Assembly (NCBI RefSeq): GCF_000333035.1
Contig: NZ_BANU01000029.1
Location: 19,383-83,382 of the forward strand
Source: Gordonia sihwensis NBRC 108236
GTDB taxonomy: Bacteria > Actinomycetota > Actinomycetes > Mycobacteriales > Mycobacteriaceae
Direction: 5' to 3'
Length of the DNA stretch: 64,000 bases
Shown here in pieces: positions 1 through 8,071 of the stretch (position 1 is its first letter; every line of letters begins with the position of its first letter). The notes beneath the pieces were generated by a model. It was not told the origin of the DNA and did no database searches. It worked only from the letters and a program-made list of their open reading frames with translations. The position numbers and the translations under genes were made by a program.

Positions 1-95
1 GCCATGTTCTGTTCAACCTCTCCGTCTCGACCGATGTTCCGCTGGCCTGTTCCGTCTGTCCGACCATCCGCGGGCGGACCGAGCAGTTCCGCCCG
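1..95. other. Left-edge intergenic stretch
   Basis: No convincing gene is visible between the window edge and the stop codon of the siderophore-interacting protein. The ATPase expected for the FecCD transporter is not in the window. It could lie to the left or be encoded elsewhere in the genome. Confidence 0.5.
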
Positions 96-1085
96 TCATC
101 CCTTCATCGCCACTCCCTCGCGCCAGTACCCCATGAAGGCGACCTGCGCGCGCGGAATCCCCAGGTCTTTGACCAGTCTGCGCCGCAGCGTGGTGACGAC
201 GCGACTCTCGCCCGCGATCCAGTAGTACGCCTGCGCCGCCCTCCCGTCACGACCCGTCTCGTCATGGCCCGTCCCGTCATGGCCCGAACCGGCATGGATC
301 TCCTCGCCGAGTCCGGAGAAGGTCGGCGTCTCCCAGACCAGCGCGTCCGTGTCGGGTGCGTCGACGGCACCGTCCAGGTCGCCCGCGGACTCACCCAGAT
401 GACCCAGGACAGCCGCATGCAGCCGCACTCCCTGTCCCGCTCCCTCGCGCGGGAGCCAGTGCACCGCGACGCCCTCGGGCGCATCGATCGGCAGCGCGTC
501 GTCGGGCTCGGGGATCTCGATGTAGGCCGCTCCCGCCAGATCAGCGGGCGCGTCCTCAAGAATGCGGGCGATCGCGGGCGCGGCCGTCTCGTCGCCGGCC
601 AGCAGCACACGTTCGGCCGCGCCCGGCATGTACTCCACTCCGCCGCCGTCGAGTCGCCCGCGGCGCGGTCCCACGATCAGCAACTCGTCTCCCACCGCCG
701 CCGCTGCCGCCCACGACGAGGCCGGTCCGGTCTTGTCGGGCGCCAAGTGCAGGACGAAGTCGACGTCGAACTCCGTCGCGCCGCCGTCGTCGATCCGGAG
801 GTCACGGATCGAGTACGTGCGCATCGCTCCCCTCCGGTCCTCGGGAATCGCCAGCCAGTCCTGATACCAGGTGTCGGAGTCGGACAACTCCGGGAGCTCA
901 CCGGCGGCCGGAGGGAAGATCAACTTCATCCGCTGGTCGAATGTGGCGCCGGGATTGCCGAACCCGGTGAGGCCGGCCCCGGTGAACGTGATACGGACGA
1001 AGTTCGGCGACAGCCGCTGCACGGCGCCGACGGCGGCACGCGTGACGCACAGCGGCGGCAGCGGGGTGGTCTCGGCGACAGGCAT
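96..1085 (-). CDS. Siderophore-interacting protein (FAD/NAD(P)H ferric-siderophore reductase)
   Basis: This 329-residue protein looks like the SIP/ViuB family of cytoplasmic flavoproteins, which reduce ferric siderophores after import and release the iron. The N-terminal half holds a flavin-binding barrel with the family's FDQRMKL and RTYSIRD motifs (about residues 49-95). A NAD(P)H-binding half follows (LLAGDETAAPAIARIL, then YYWIAGESRVVTTLRR near the C-terminus). The ATG at 1085 has GGAG at good spacing. It is the last visible gene of the operon, 23 nt after a FecCD permease. A low-complexity insert rich in G, H, D and T (GHDGTGHDETGRDG) separates the two C-terminal parts and comes from a 15-bp tandem repeat. 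Family assignment is firm; the siderophore is unknown. Confidence 0.9.
   Translation of the reverse strand: MPVAETTPLPPLCVTRAAVGAVQRLSPNFVRITFTGAGLTGFGNPGATFDQRMKLIFPPAAGELPELSDSDTWYQDWLAIPEDRRGAMRTYSIRDLRIDDGGATEFDVDFVLHLAPDKTGPASSWAAAAAVGDELLIVGPRRGRLDGGGVEYMPGAAERVLLAGDETAAPAIARILEDAPADLAGAAYIEIPEPDDALPIDAPEGVAVHWLPREGAGQGVRLHAAVLGHLGESAGDLDGAVDAPDTDALVWETPTFSGLGEEIHAGSGHDGTGHDETGRDGRAAQAYYWIAGESRVVTTLRRRLVKDLGIPRAQVAFMGYWREGVAMKG
246..290. repeat. Three tandem 15-bp repeats inside the siderophore reductase gene
   Basis: Three 15-bp units (246-260, 261-275, 276-290) begin GTCAC/GTCAT and share a GGCCCGT/GACCCGT core. They stay in frame and encode the GHDGTGHDETGRDG insert. This kind of array can gain or lose units by replication slippage without breaking the frame. 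Confidence 0.75.
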
Positions 1086-1108
1086 GGATCTCCAATCGGT
1101 GCGGTCGG

Positions 1109-2152
1109 CTACATCGACGAGCCGGCGCGGTTGACACGGATGAGCAGGTAGATGAGGAAGGGCGCACCGAGGACACCGGTCACGACACCGACCGGATAGC
1201 GGTGGCCGAGCGCGTATTGACCGACCAGGTCGCCCGCCAGTACCAGGGTGGACCCCACCAGCGCCGACGGGATCAGCGGTGAGGAACCGGGGCCGACGAG
1301 CCGGACCGCGATGGGGCCGGACATGAACGCGACGAAGGAGATCGGACCGGCCGCCGCGGTTGCGAATGCCAACAGCAGCACGGCTCCGAGGATGAAGACC
1401 AGACGCGCGGCATCGACGCGAGTGCCGAGACCTGCGGCGGAATCGTCACCCAGGGTGAGCACCGCCAGGTTCCGCGAGTTGACGACGAGTGCCGGCAGCA
1501 GCACCGCCATCGCGGCGGCCAGCGGCACCAGTTGCGGCCAGGAGGCGTCGGCGAGGCTTCCGGTGAGCCACTGCAACGCGGCCGCCACATCCCACTGCGA
1601 TGCCTTGGCCAGCACGTACGAGACGAGGCTGCTGAGCATCGCCGCCACGCCGATGCCGATGAGGATCAGGCGTGTTCCGGCGAACCCTCCGGCGATCGAC
1701 AACCCGTACACCGCCCCCACGGTGAGCAGTGCACCGACCAGCGCGGCCACCGACACCGCCGGTCCGGTGAGTCCGAAGACCACGATCGCGCCGACCGCCG
1801 ACGCCGACGCACCCCAGGAGATCCCGATGATGTCGGGCGAGGCGAGCGGATTGCGCAGCAGAGACTGAAAAGTCACCCCGGCCAGACCGAAGGCGGCGCC
1901 GGTGAGCAACGCCGTCGCCGCTCGGGGAAGTCGCAGCTCGCCGACGGTGAACGAGGCGCCCGGAACCGTCTGCCCGCTCAGCACGCGCAGGACGTCGCCG
2001 AGCGGATAGAAGGTCTTGCCGACCATCAGACTGACGAACAACAGCCCGATCACAGTAAGAGCCAACACCCCGGTCACGAGCCGGGCGCGCCGAACCCGTG
2101 CACGACGGCCGGCGAAGAGGTCGAAGGCGGGAGATTCCGTCGCGGCGGTCAC
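1109..2152 (-). CDS. Ferric-siderophore ABC transporter permease (FecCD family), second subunit
   Basis: This is a FecCD-type membrane permease of about 347 residues, with strongly hydrophobic segments throughout and family motifs: LRLPRAATALLTGAAFGLAG near residue 65, RNPLASPDIIGIS near 95, and GPISFVAFMSGPIA in the C-terminal half. The frame stays open further upstream, but that part is arginine-rich noise overlapping the previous gene. I place the start at the GTG at 2152, which shares the GTGA overlap with the stop codon of the upstream permease. With that subunit it should form the heterodimeric channel for a ferric siderophore. No ATPase gene is visible. Confidence 0.9.
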   Translation of the reverse strand: MTAATESPAFDLFAGRRARVRRARLVTGVLALTVIGLLFVSLMVGKTFYPLGDVLRVLSGQTVPGASFTVGELRLPRAATALLTGAAFGLAGVTFQSLLRNPLASPDIIGISWGASASAVGAIVVFGLTGPAVSVAALVGALLTVGAVYGLSIAGGFAGTRLILIGIGVAAMLSSLVSYVLAKASQWDVAAALQWLTGSLADASWPQLVPLAAAMAVLLPALVVNSRNLAVLTLGDDSAAGLGTRVDAARLVFILGAVLLLAFATAAAGPISFVAFMSGPIAVRLVGPGSSPLIPSALVGSTLVLAGDLVGQYALGHRYPVGVVTGVLGAPFLIYLLIRVNRAGSSM

Positions 2153-3198
2153 AGCGCACGCACCCGCTGACGACGAACTATCCAGATGAACACGGGCGCT
2201 CCGATGAGCGCCGTCACCACGCCGACGTCCACCTCGCTCGGTCGGGCCACGAGCCGGCCGACGACGTCCGACAGCACCAGCAGCCCGGCGCCGGCGAGTG
2301 CGGAGAAGGGCAACAGCCATCGGTGGTCGGCGCCGATTGACGCGCGGCATGCGTGAGGCACGAGCAGGCCGACGAATGCGATCGGACCGGCGATGGCGGT
2401 GGCCGCACCCGCGAGCACGACCGCCGCGATCCCGGTCACCAGACGAGTGCGGAACACGTTCTCCCCCAACGCTGTCGCGACATCGTCGCCGAGTGACAGA
2501 GAATTCATCCCGCGAGCGCATCCGAGCATCACGATCGCCCCCGCCGCGAGGAAGGGCGCGACCACACCGATGCGGTGCCAGTCCGCGCCTCCGACGCCGC
2601 CGACCTGCCAGTGCTGGAACTTCTGCATCACGTCGACGCGAGGGAGCAGGACTGCGCTGATGAGGCAGGTCAGCGCGGCGGCGGTGGCCGCGCCGGAGAG
2701 GGCGAGCTTCAGCGGCGTCGCACCGCCGAAGCCCATGGAACCGACCGCGTAGACGAAGACCGCGGTGGCGAACGCTCCCGCGATCGCCACGGCGATGTAC
2801 CAGTAGGGGTCGGACATCCCGAAGGCCACGATGCCGGTGACGACGGCGAGCGAGGCGCCCGTGGAGATCCCGAGGATGCCGGGATCGGCCACCGGATTGC
2901 GAGTCACGGCCTGCATACCCGCGCCCGAGAGAGCGAGGGCCGCGCCGACCAGCATCGCCAATACGGTGCGCGGAATCCGTTTGAGCACCGCGGCTTCGGC
3001 GATGCCGTCCGATCCGCCGGTGAGCGCGCCCCAGATCTCTGCTGGACTCACCGCGCGTACACCGAAGGCCACCGAGACACCGAACAGGATGACGAGGAGG
3101 AGCGCGCCCGCGATCAGACTCCCGATTCGCACCCCGACGCCGCGAGCCGCCGATCGGTCCGGGACAGTGTCCCGTCGGGTGGGCGCGACCGCGGTCAC
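2149..3198 (-). CDS. Ferric-siderophore ABC transporter permease (FecCD family), first subunit
   Basis: This 349-residue FecCD permease has the typical RIPRTVLAMLVGAALALSGA motif near residue 80, RNPVADPGILGISTGAS around 110, and IAGPIAFVGLLVPHACRA near 290. The chosen GTG at 3198 overlaps the stop codon of the substrate-binding protein gene (GTGA). That implies translational coupling along the operon, and an upstream extension would invade the neighbouring gene. It differs clearly from the second permease, so the pair probably forms a heterodimer. Confidence 0.9.
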   Translation of the reverse strand: MTAVAPTRRDTVPDRSAARGVGVRIGSLIAGALLLVILFGVSVAFGVRAVSPAEIWGALTGGSDGIAEAAVLKRIPRTVLAMLVGAALALSGAGMQAVTRNPVADPGILGISTGASLAVVTGIVAFGMSDPYWYIAVAIAGAFATAVFVYAVGSMGFGGATPLKLALSGAATAAALTCLISAVLLPRVDVMQKFQHWQVGGVGGADWHRIGVVAPFLAAGAIVMLGCARGMNSLSLGDDVATALGENVFRTRLVTGIAAVVLAGAATAIAGPIAFVGLLVPHACRASIGADHRWLLPFSALAGAGLLVLSDVVGRLVARPSEVDVGVVTALIGAPVFIWIVRRQRVRAL

Positions 3199-4214
3199 TT
3201 GTCGGTCAGTCCCGCGGCCAGAGTGGAGAAGTAGTCGTCGATGCCCCACGGGATCGACAGCGGCGACGGATTCGCCATGGCGGCCAGCGGGGTCGCGTCC
3301 TTCAAGATCGCGACGTGCCCGGCAGCGATCGCGGGGATCTTCGACAGCAGCGGGTCGGCCTTCAGCCGCGCGACCGTGGAGTCGTCGCCGTAAGTCACGA
3401 CCAAATCGACGTCACGGAACCGTTCGGCCTGCTCGGCACTCTCCTCGACGTAGAACTCGTCGGTCCCCGCGCTCTTCGCGGCCACCTCCGCCGGCGGCGC
3501 CATTCCGACGCTGTCGAGGAAGCCCTGCCGAGTGTCGTGCGTCGTGTAGAAGCCGATCTTGCTCAGATCGGTCGGGTCGAGGTACGCGAACATCACCTTG
3601 CGCCCCTTGAGCTCGGGATGCTTGTCGAGGGAGCCGATCACCTGACCGGTGAGCTTCTCGATCAACCGATCCCCCTCTGCTTGGAGCCCGATCGCTTTGG
3701 AGTTCATGCGGACCATGTCCTGCCAGGACGTGCCCCACGCGGTCTTCGGGTAGGCCACCACGGGTGCGATCTTCGAGAGCTTGTCGTACTCCTCCTTCGA
3801 GAGCCCCGAGTACGAGGCGAGGATGACGTCGGGCCGCGTGTCGGCGACCGCCTCGTAGTCGATGCCGTCGGTTTCGTCGAACAATTCCGGCGTCGGTGCA
3901 CCGAGTCGCTTGAGTTCGTCCTCCACCCACGGCAGCACACCGTTGCCGTTATCGTCGCCCCACGCCGCCTTGCTCATGCCTACCGGGACCACGCCCAGCG
4001 CCAACGGCACCTCGTGATTGGCCCACGCGACGGTCGCCACACGCTCCGGCTTGCTCTCGATGGTCGTGGTTCCGTACACGTGCTCCACCGTCACCGGGAA
4101 TCCTGCGCCCCCGGCACCCGATGATCCCGCCCCGTCGCCGGAGGAAGAACAGGCCGCCAGCGAGACGGTGAGGGCGGTCGCGAGAACGAGGCCGAGCAGT
4201 CGGCGAGGTGACAT
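3195..4214 (-). CDS. Iron-siderophore substrate-binding lipoprotein
   Basis: This is a periplasmic-binding-protein-like (FepB/FhuD class) lipoprotein of 339 residues. A short signal sequence ends in the lipobox SLAAC, and the mature start is rich in S and G. The body carries family landmarks such as ERVATVAWANHEVPLALGVV and ADTRPDVILASYSGLSKEEY. It should capture ferric siderophore outside the membrane and deliver it to the two downstream permeases. The ATG at 4214 has GGAAG eight bases upstream and is preferred over a GTG three codons earlier. Two IdeR/DtxR-like boxes lie just upstream, so iron repression is likely. Confidence 0.9.
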   Translation of the reverse strand: MSPRRLLGLVLATALTVSLAACSSSGDGAGSSGAGGAGFPVTVEHVYGTTTIESKPERVATVAWANHEVPLALGVVPVGMSKAAWGDDNGNGVLPWVEDELKRLGAPTPELFDETDGIDYEAVADTRPDVILASYSGLSKEEYDKLSKIAPVVAYPKTAWGTSWQDMVRMNSKAIGLQAEGDRLIEKLTGQVIGSLDKHPELKGRKVMFAYLDPTDLSKIGFYTTHDTRQGFLDSVGMAPPAEVAAKSAGTDEFYVEESAEQAERFRDVDLVVTYGDDSTVARLKADPLLSKIPAIAAGHVAILKDATPLAAMANPSPLSIPWGIDDYFSTLAAGLTDK

Positions 4215-4238
4215 CAGCAGCACTTCCGAATTGTCGAA

Positions 4239-4272
4239 TTAGGTCAGCCTATTATTGGCTAGGCTTCCCTAA
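4239..4272 (-). promoter_or_regulatory. Two overlapping IdeR/DtxR-like iron boxes
   Basis: Compared with the 19-bp iron-box consensus TTAGGTTAGGCTAACCTAA, positions 4254-4272 match at 14 of 19 and 4239-4257 at 12 of 19. The region is AT-rich for this genome and lies 25-58 bp upstream of the siderophore-binding lipoprotein start. Both points fit an iron-repressed promoter. The adjoining PTS gene points the other way, but its start is over 115 bp away. Confidence 0.75.
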
Positions 4273-4389
4273 TGTAACAGGCCCGGTCGTTGGCTCAGAA
4301 CAGGCCCGTGACCCGCGACACTCGGGTTAAGGTCCATCCGAACGCCCCGTCAGTTCGCATGTCTCACGACCGAATGGGAGCCCACCGAG

Positions 4390-6456
4390 ATGATGAAATT
4401 CCTGCAGAACCTCGGCAAATCGATCATGCTGCCGGTGGCCGTCCTGCCGGTGGCGGCGATCCTCGTCGGTATCGCCAACTGGATCATCGGTATCAACGAC
4501 GACAAGCCGAACGTCGTCACCTCGTTCCTGCAGACCGCGGGCCTTGCGGTGCTTTCGAACATGGCTCTGCTGTTCGCGGTCGGCGTGTCGATCGGTATGG
4601 CCCGCAAGTCCGACGGCACGTCGGCGCTCGCCGGTCTGGTGTCGTGGCTGGTCGTCACCAGTCTGCTGGCGCCCACGTCGGTGATGACACTCCTCGGCCG
4701 CGGGTACACGACGTCGATCGCCGAAGAGGGCGCGACCATCACCGAGGGCCAGAAGCTCGTCATGGAGAACGGCCATCTGGCGATCCAGACCCCGGACGTC
4801 AACGAGGCCTTCGCACCCGGAGCGTTCCAGAACGCGTTCATCGGCATCCTGTGCGGCATCATCGGTGCGCTCTGTTACAACCGCTTCAAGGACGTCAAGC
4901 TGCCCGACGCGCTGTCGTTCTTCTCCGGCCGCCGGTCGGTGGCCATCGTGACGGCGGGAGTCTCCCTGATCGTCGCGCTCATCCTGCTGTTCATCTGGCC
5001 GCTCGTCTACAGCGGCCTCGTCTGGTTCGGTGAGCACATCGTCGATCTCGGCGCCGTCGGCACCGGGCTCTACGGCTTCTTCAACCGGTTGCTGATTCCG
5101 TTCGGACTGCACCACGCTCTGAACTCGGTGTTCTGGTTCGACGTAGCGGGGATCAACGACCTGAACAACTTCCTCTCGGGTGAGGGCACGTTCGGCGTGA
5201 CCGGTCAGTACATGACCGGGTTCTTCCCGATCATGATGTTCGGCCTTCCGGGCGCCGCGCTCGCGATGTACACCACCGCGAAGACGACGCGGAAGAAGAT
5301 CGCCTACGGCATCCTGCTCTCCGGCGCGGTCTCGTCGTTCTTCGTCGGCGTCACCGAACCGCTCGAGTTCGCCTTCATGTTCCTGGCTCCCTTCCTCTTC
5401 GTGATCCATGCGGTCTTCATGGGCATCTCGATGGCGATCTGCCAGCTTCTTCCGGTCCGAATGGGCTTCGGCTTCTCCGGCGGCTTCGTCGACTTGGTGC
5501 TGAACTGGAAGAACCCGATGGCCGAGAATCCCTGGATCATCATCGTGCTGGGCATCGGTTGGTTCTTCGTCTACTTCCTGGTGTTCCGGTGGGTGATCCT
5601 CAAGTTCCAGCTCAAGACGCCTGGGCGCGAGGACGACGAACCCGTCGACGCCGATGACGAGGGAGGCGTCTCAGCCGGGTTCATCGGCACCGCGGCCAAG
5701 TTCATCGACGCTCTCGGCGGCAAGGCCAACATCCTCGAACTCGACAACTGCGCCACCCGTCTGCGCATGGAGATCGACGACACGGGCAAGGTCGACGATT
5801 CCGCGCTCAAACGGGCCGGAGCTGCCGGCACCATGAAGCCCGGCGGCCATTCGGTGCAGGTCATCTATGGACTCAACGTCCAGTTCGTCAAGGACGCGAT
5901 GGAGAAGATCATGTCCGGCGAGGTGGATCCGACGGCGGTCGAAGCCGCGGTGGAAGCAGTGGACGAGGCCGAGGCTGCCGTCGCCGAGGCGGAGGCCGAG
6001 GAGGGTGCCGCGCACGACGGCTCGACCGCCGTCCTGACGAAACCGGCAGCGAAGGTCATCACTCTGCAGCGCCCGCTCCAGGGGTACGCGGTCGACCTCT
6101 CGGAGGTCCCGGACAAGACCTTCTCCAGCGGCATGATGGGGCCGGGCGCGGCCGTCGTCCCCACGTCGGGCGAAGTGGTGGCCCCCGCAGATGCGACCGT
6201 CGTGACGGTGTTTCCCACCGGTCATGCCATCGGACTCCGACTAGAGGACGGCACGGAGGTGCTGATTCACGTCGGCCTCGACACCGTGAAACTCAAAGGC
6301 GACGGGTTCGAACCACTCGTGAAGGCCGGCGACACGGTCAGCGCCGGACAGCCGATTCTCAACGTCGATCTGGCCAAGATCCAAGCCGCGGGCTTCGCCA
6401 CCGTGACCCCGGTGGTCGTCATGAACGACAAGTCCGCGACCGTCGAACTGACCTGA
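4390..6456 (+). CDS. PTS sugar transporter EIICBA (glucose/N-acetylglucosamine class)
   Basis: This 688-residue phosphotransferase permease has domain order C-B-A. The EIIC part (about 1-410) is multi-spanning and starts with LQNLGKSIMLPVAVLPVAAI. The EIIB part (about 435-510) has its phosphorylated cysteine at residue 454 in LDNCATRLR. An acidic Ala/Glu-rich linker leads to EIIA (about 555-688), with histidines near 612 (TGHAIGL) and 627 (IHVGLDTVKL). It imports and phosphorylates a hexose using phosphate from HPr. GGGAG precedes the ATG, and a second ATG follows directly. Sequence alone does not separate NagE from PtsG. The gene is monocistronic, ending in a strong hairpin. Confidence 0.93.
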   Translation: MMKFLQNLGKSIMLPVAVLPVAAILVGIANWIIGINDDKPNVVTSFLQTAGLAVLSNMALLFAVGVSIGMARKSDGTSALAGLVSWLVVTSLLAPTSVMTLLGRGYTTSIAEEGATITEGQKLVMENGHLAIQTPDVNEAFAPGAFQNAFIGILCGIIGALCYNRFKDVKLPDALSFFSGRRSVAIVTAGVSLIVALILLFIWPLVYSGLVWFGEHIVDLGAVGTGLYGFFNRLLIPFGLHHALNSVFWFDVAGINDLNNFLSGEGTFGVTGQYMTGFFPIMMFGLPGAALAMYTTAKTTRKKIAYGILLSGAVSSFFVGVTEPLEFAFMFLAPFLFVIHAVFMGISMAICQLLPVRMGFGFSGGFVDLVLNWKNPMAENPWIIIVLGIGWFFVYFLVFRWVILKFQLKTPGREDDEPVDADDEGGVSAGFIGTAAKFIDALGGKANILELDNCATRLRMEIDDTGKVDDSALKRAGAAGTMKPGGHSVQVIYGLNVQFVKDAMEKIMSGEVDPTAVEAAVEAVDEAEAAVAEAEAEEGAAHDGSTAVLTKPAAKVITLQRPLQGYAVDLSEVPDKTFSSGMMGPGAAVVPTSGEVVAPADATVVTVFPTGHAIGLRLEDGTEVLIHVGLDTVKLKGDGFEPLVKAGDTVSAGQPILNVDLAKIQAAGFATVTPVVVMNDKSATVELT

Positions 6457-6462
6457 CGGAGA

Positions 6463-6493
6463 CCGCCGCGCGTGCTGGAATCATGCGCGGCGG
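6463..6493 (+). terminator. Terminator hairpin after the PTS gene
   Basis: Positions 6463-6474 pair with 6482-6493 to give a 12-bp stem of almost pure G+C with one G-T wobble and a 7-nt loop. It starts 6 nt after the stop codon. There is no U-tract, as is common for actinobacterial terminators. The remainder up to 6672 shows nothing I recognise. Confidence 0.75.
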
Positions 6494-6672
6494 CGGGTGC
6501 AGGTTCTGAGCTTGTCCGGCGTGGTGGATGGTGTTCAGGCGCCAGGGGTGGTCGGTGGTGGCTGGTCGCCAGGCCATGCGTCCGGCATCGGGCCCGTGGT
6601 CAAGCCGTCTTTACCTGACTAACTGAAAGCTATCACCCGGGCGTGACAGAGATCACTGACGGCCGGCACGAC

Positions 6673-7293
6673 TCACCTTCGCGACTTCGCCGCCTCGACG
6701 AACCTGCTGATCGCGGCCAGATCCTTGACGCCCGGCGCGGACTCGACGCCACTGGACACATCGACACCCCACGGGTGCGCTTGAGCGATCGCGTCCGCGA
6801 CGTTGTCCGGAGTGAGTCCGCCCGCGAGCAGCCACTGGCCCGACAGTCCGCGGTCAGTGAGCATCGACAGATCCCAGCGCTCCCCCGACCCCGGCTTCGG
6901 CGCATCGAGAAGCAGCCGCTCCTCCCCGTACGCTCCGACCGTCAACGGCGGCTCGTGCACCAGCGATGTCGCGCGCCAGATCCGGCCGATCCCTTCCGCC
7001 GCCGCACGAAAGTCCGCTTCTCCGTAGCGACGCCCGTGCAGTTGCAGAACGTCGAAGCCGAGGTCGACGGCCAGGGCCGCGGCATCGACCGCGGGCTTGT
7101 CGTTGACGACGAGAACGATGTCCAGGCCGGGCCCTCCCGCGCTTCGTCCAGCGCGCACCACCGCGCGCGCCCGGTCGCGATCGACGGCACGGGGACTCGT
7201 CTCGTTCATCACCACACCGATCGCATCGGCTCCGGCCGAGACCGCCGCACCGACAGCATCCTCCGACGTCAGGCCGCACACCTTCACGTACAT
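6673..7293 (-). CDS. trpF: Phosphoribosylanthranilate isomerase-like protein (TrpF family), orphan
   Basis: This 206-residue beta/alpha-barrel protein has TrpF hallmarks in order: VKVCGL at the N-terminus with the catalytic-type cysteine, SPRAV, LQLHG, LLLDAPKPGSG with the catalytic-type Asp, LLAGGLTPDNV, and GVDVSSGVE followed by PGVKD. TrpF converts phosphoribosylanthranilate to CdRP in tryptophan synthesis. No other trp gene is near, and many actinobacteria use bifunctional PriA instead, so its role here is uncertain. I chose the ATG at 7293, which lies 7 nt after TAGCAT. That -10-like hexamer suggests a leaderless start; upstream starts at 7302 and 7311 are possible. Confidence 0.8.
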   Translation of the reverse strand: MYVKVCGLTSEDAVGAAVSAGADAIGVVMNETSPRAVDRDRARAVVRAGRSAGGPGLDIVLVVNDKPAVDAAALAVDLGFDVLQLHGRRYGEADFRAAAEGIGRIWRATSLVHEPPLTVGAYGEERLLLDAPKPGSGERWDLSMLTDRGLSGQWLLAGGLTPDNVADAIAQAHPWGVDVSSGVESAPGVKDLAAISRFVEAAKSRR

Positions 7294-7360
7294 GCCGTCC
7301 ATGCTAGCCACCGGGCGATTAGGTGACCGGCCGGTAACCCGTGCTACAGTGCGATAGAAA

Positions 7361-7374
7361 TAAGCGATCGCTTA
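7361..7374. promoter_or_regulatory. Perfect 14-bp palindrome, likely TetR operator
   Basis: TAAGCGATCGCTTA is a perfect palindrome 30 bp before the TetR start and about 68 bp from the divergent trpF-like start. It sits in an unusually AT-rich patch. A TetR dimer site controlling its own gene and the downstream acyl-CoA dehydrogenase is the simplest reading. Confidence 0.8.
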
Positions 7375-7403
7375 GAAATTTCCCGGCGGAGCGGAGGTCA
7401 ACC

Positions 7404-8021
7404 ATGGCGAAGCACTCGGCCGTCGACCCCGACGAACCGACGACCAAGTCCGAGCAGACGCGCAAGCGTCTCCGCGAGGGCGCGATGGCGTCCTTCTCCG
7501 AACTCGGTTTCCACGGCACGGGAACCCGGCACATCGCGACTGCCGCGGGAATGAGTCCCGCCGCGGTCTACGTGCACTACAGCTCGAAAGAGGAACTGCT
7601 CTTCGAGATCTCGCTCGCCGGCCACGAGGCGATCCTCCGGATAGTGCGCGATGCCGCGGCGGGCACGGACGATCCCGTCGAGCAGTTGCGCCGCTTCATT
7701 CGCGAGTTCGCGATGTACCACGCCGACCGGCACGTGAGCGCCCGCGTGGTGAACTACGAGCTCCGCGCACTCGAGCCCGACCACCGTGCGCAGATCGTCG
7801 ACCTGCGCAAGCAGATCGAAGACGTGCTCGCGGCGATCCTCCACCGCGGCATCGACCAGGGAGTCTTCGACACTCCCGATCCGCGGATGGCGGCAGTTGC
7901 GATCGTCGGCAGCAGCGTCGACGTGGCCCGTTGGTTCCGCGACGGCGGCACCTGGTCGACGACCCAGGTGGCCGACTTCTACGCGGACGCCGCACTCCGC
8001 ATAGCCGGAGCCAAGTCCTGA
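7404..8021 (+). CDS. TetR-family regulator linked to an acyl-CoA dehydrogenase
   Basis: This 205-residue protein carries an N-terminal TetR helix-turn-helix (about residues 15-65, with GFHGTGTRHIATAAGMS followed by YVHYSSKEELL) and a helical ligand-binding C-terminal domain. The ATG at 7404 has a GGAGG ribosome site. The palindrome at 7361-7374 is its probable operator. The next gene, 50 bp downstream on the same strand, is an acyl-CoA dehydrogenase, so a fatty-acyl-CoA or related catabolite is a reasonable ligand guess. The operator differs from the KstR and KstR2 motifs I know, so I do not assign either name. Confidence 0.88.
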   Translation: MAKHSAVDPDEPTTKSEQTRKRLREGAMASFSELGFHGTGTRHIATAAGMSPAAVYVHYSSKEELLFEISLAGHEAILRIVRDAAAGTDDPVEQLRRFIREFAMYHADRHVSARVVNYELRALEPDHRAQIVDLRKQIEDVLAAILHRGIDQGVFDTPDPRMAAVAIVGSSVDVARWFRDGGTWSTTQVADFYADAALRIAGAKS

Positions 8022-8071
8022 AACACCCGCAGCCCTACCCGCTGTGACCCATCGAAGAAGGAGGTGGCGCG

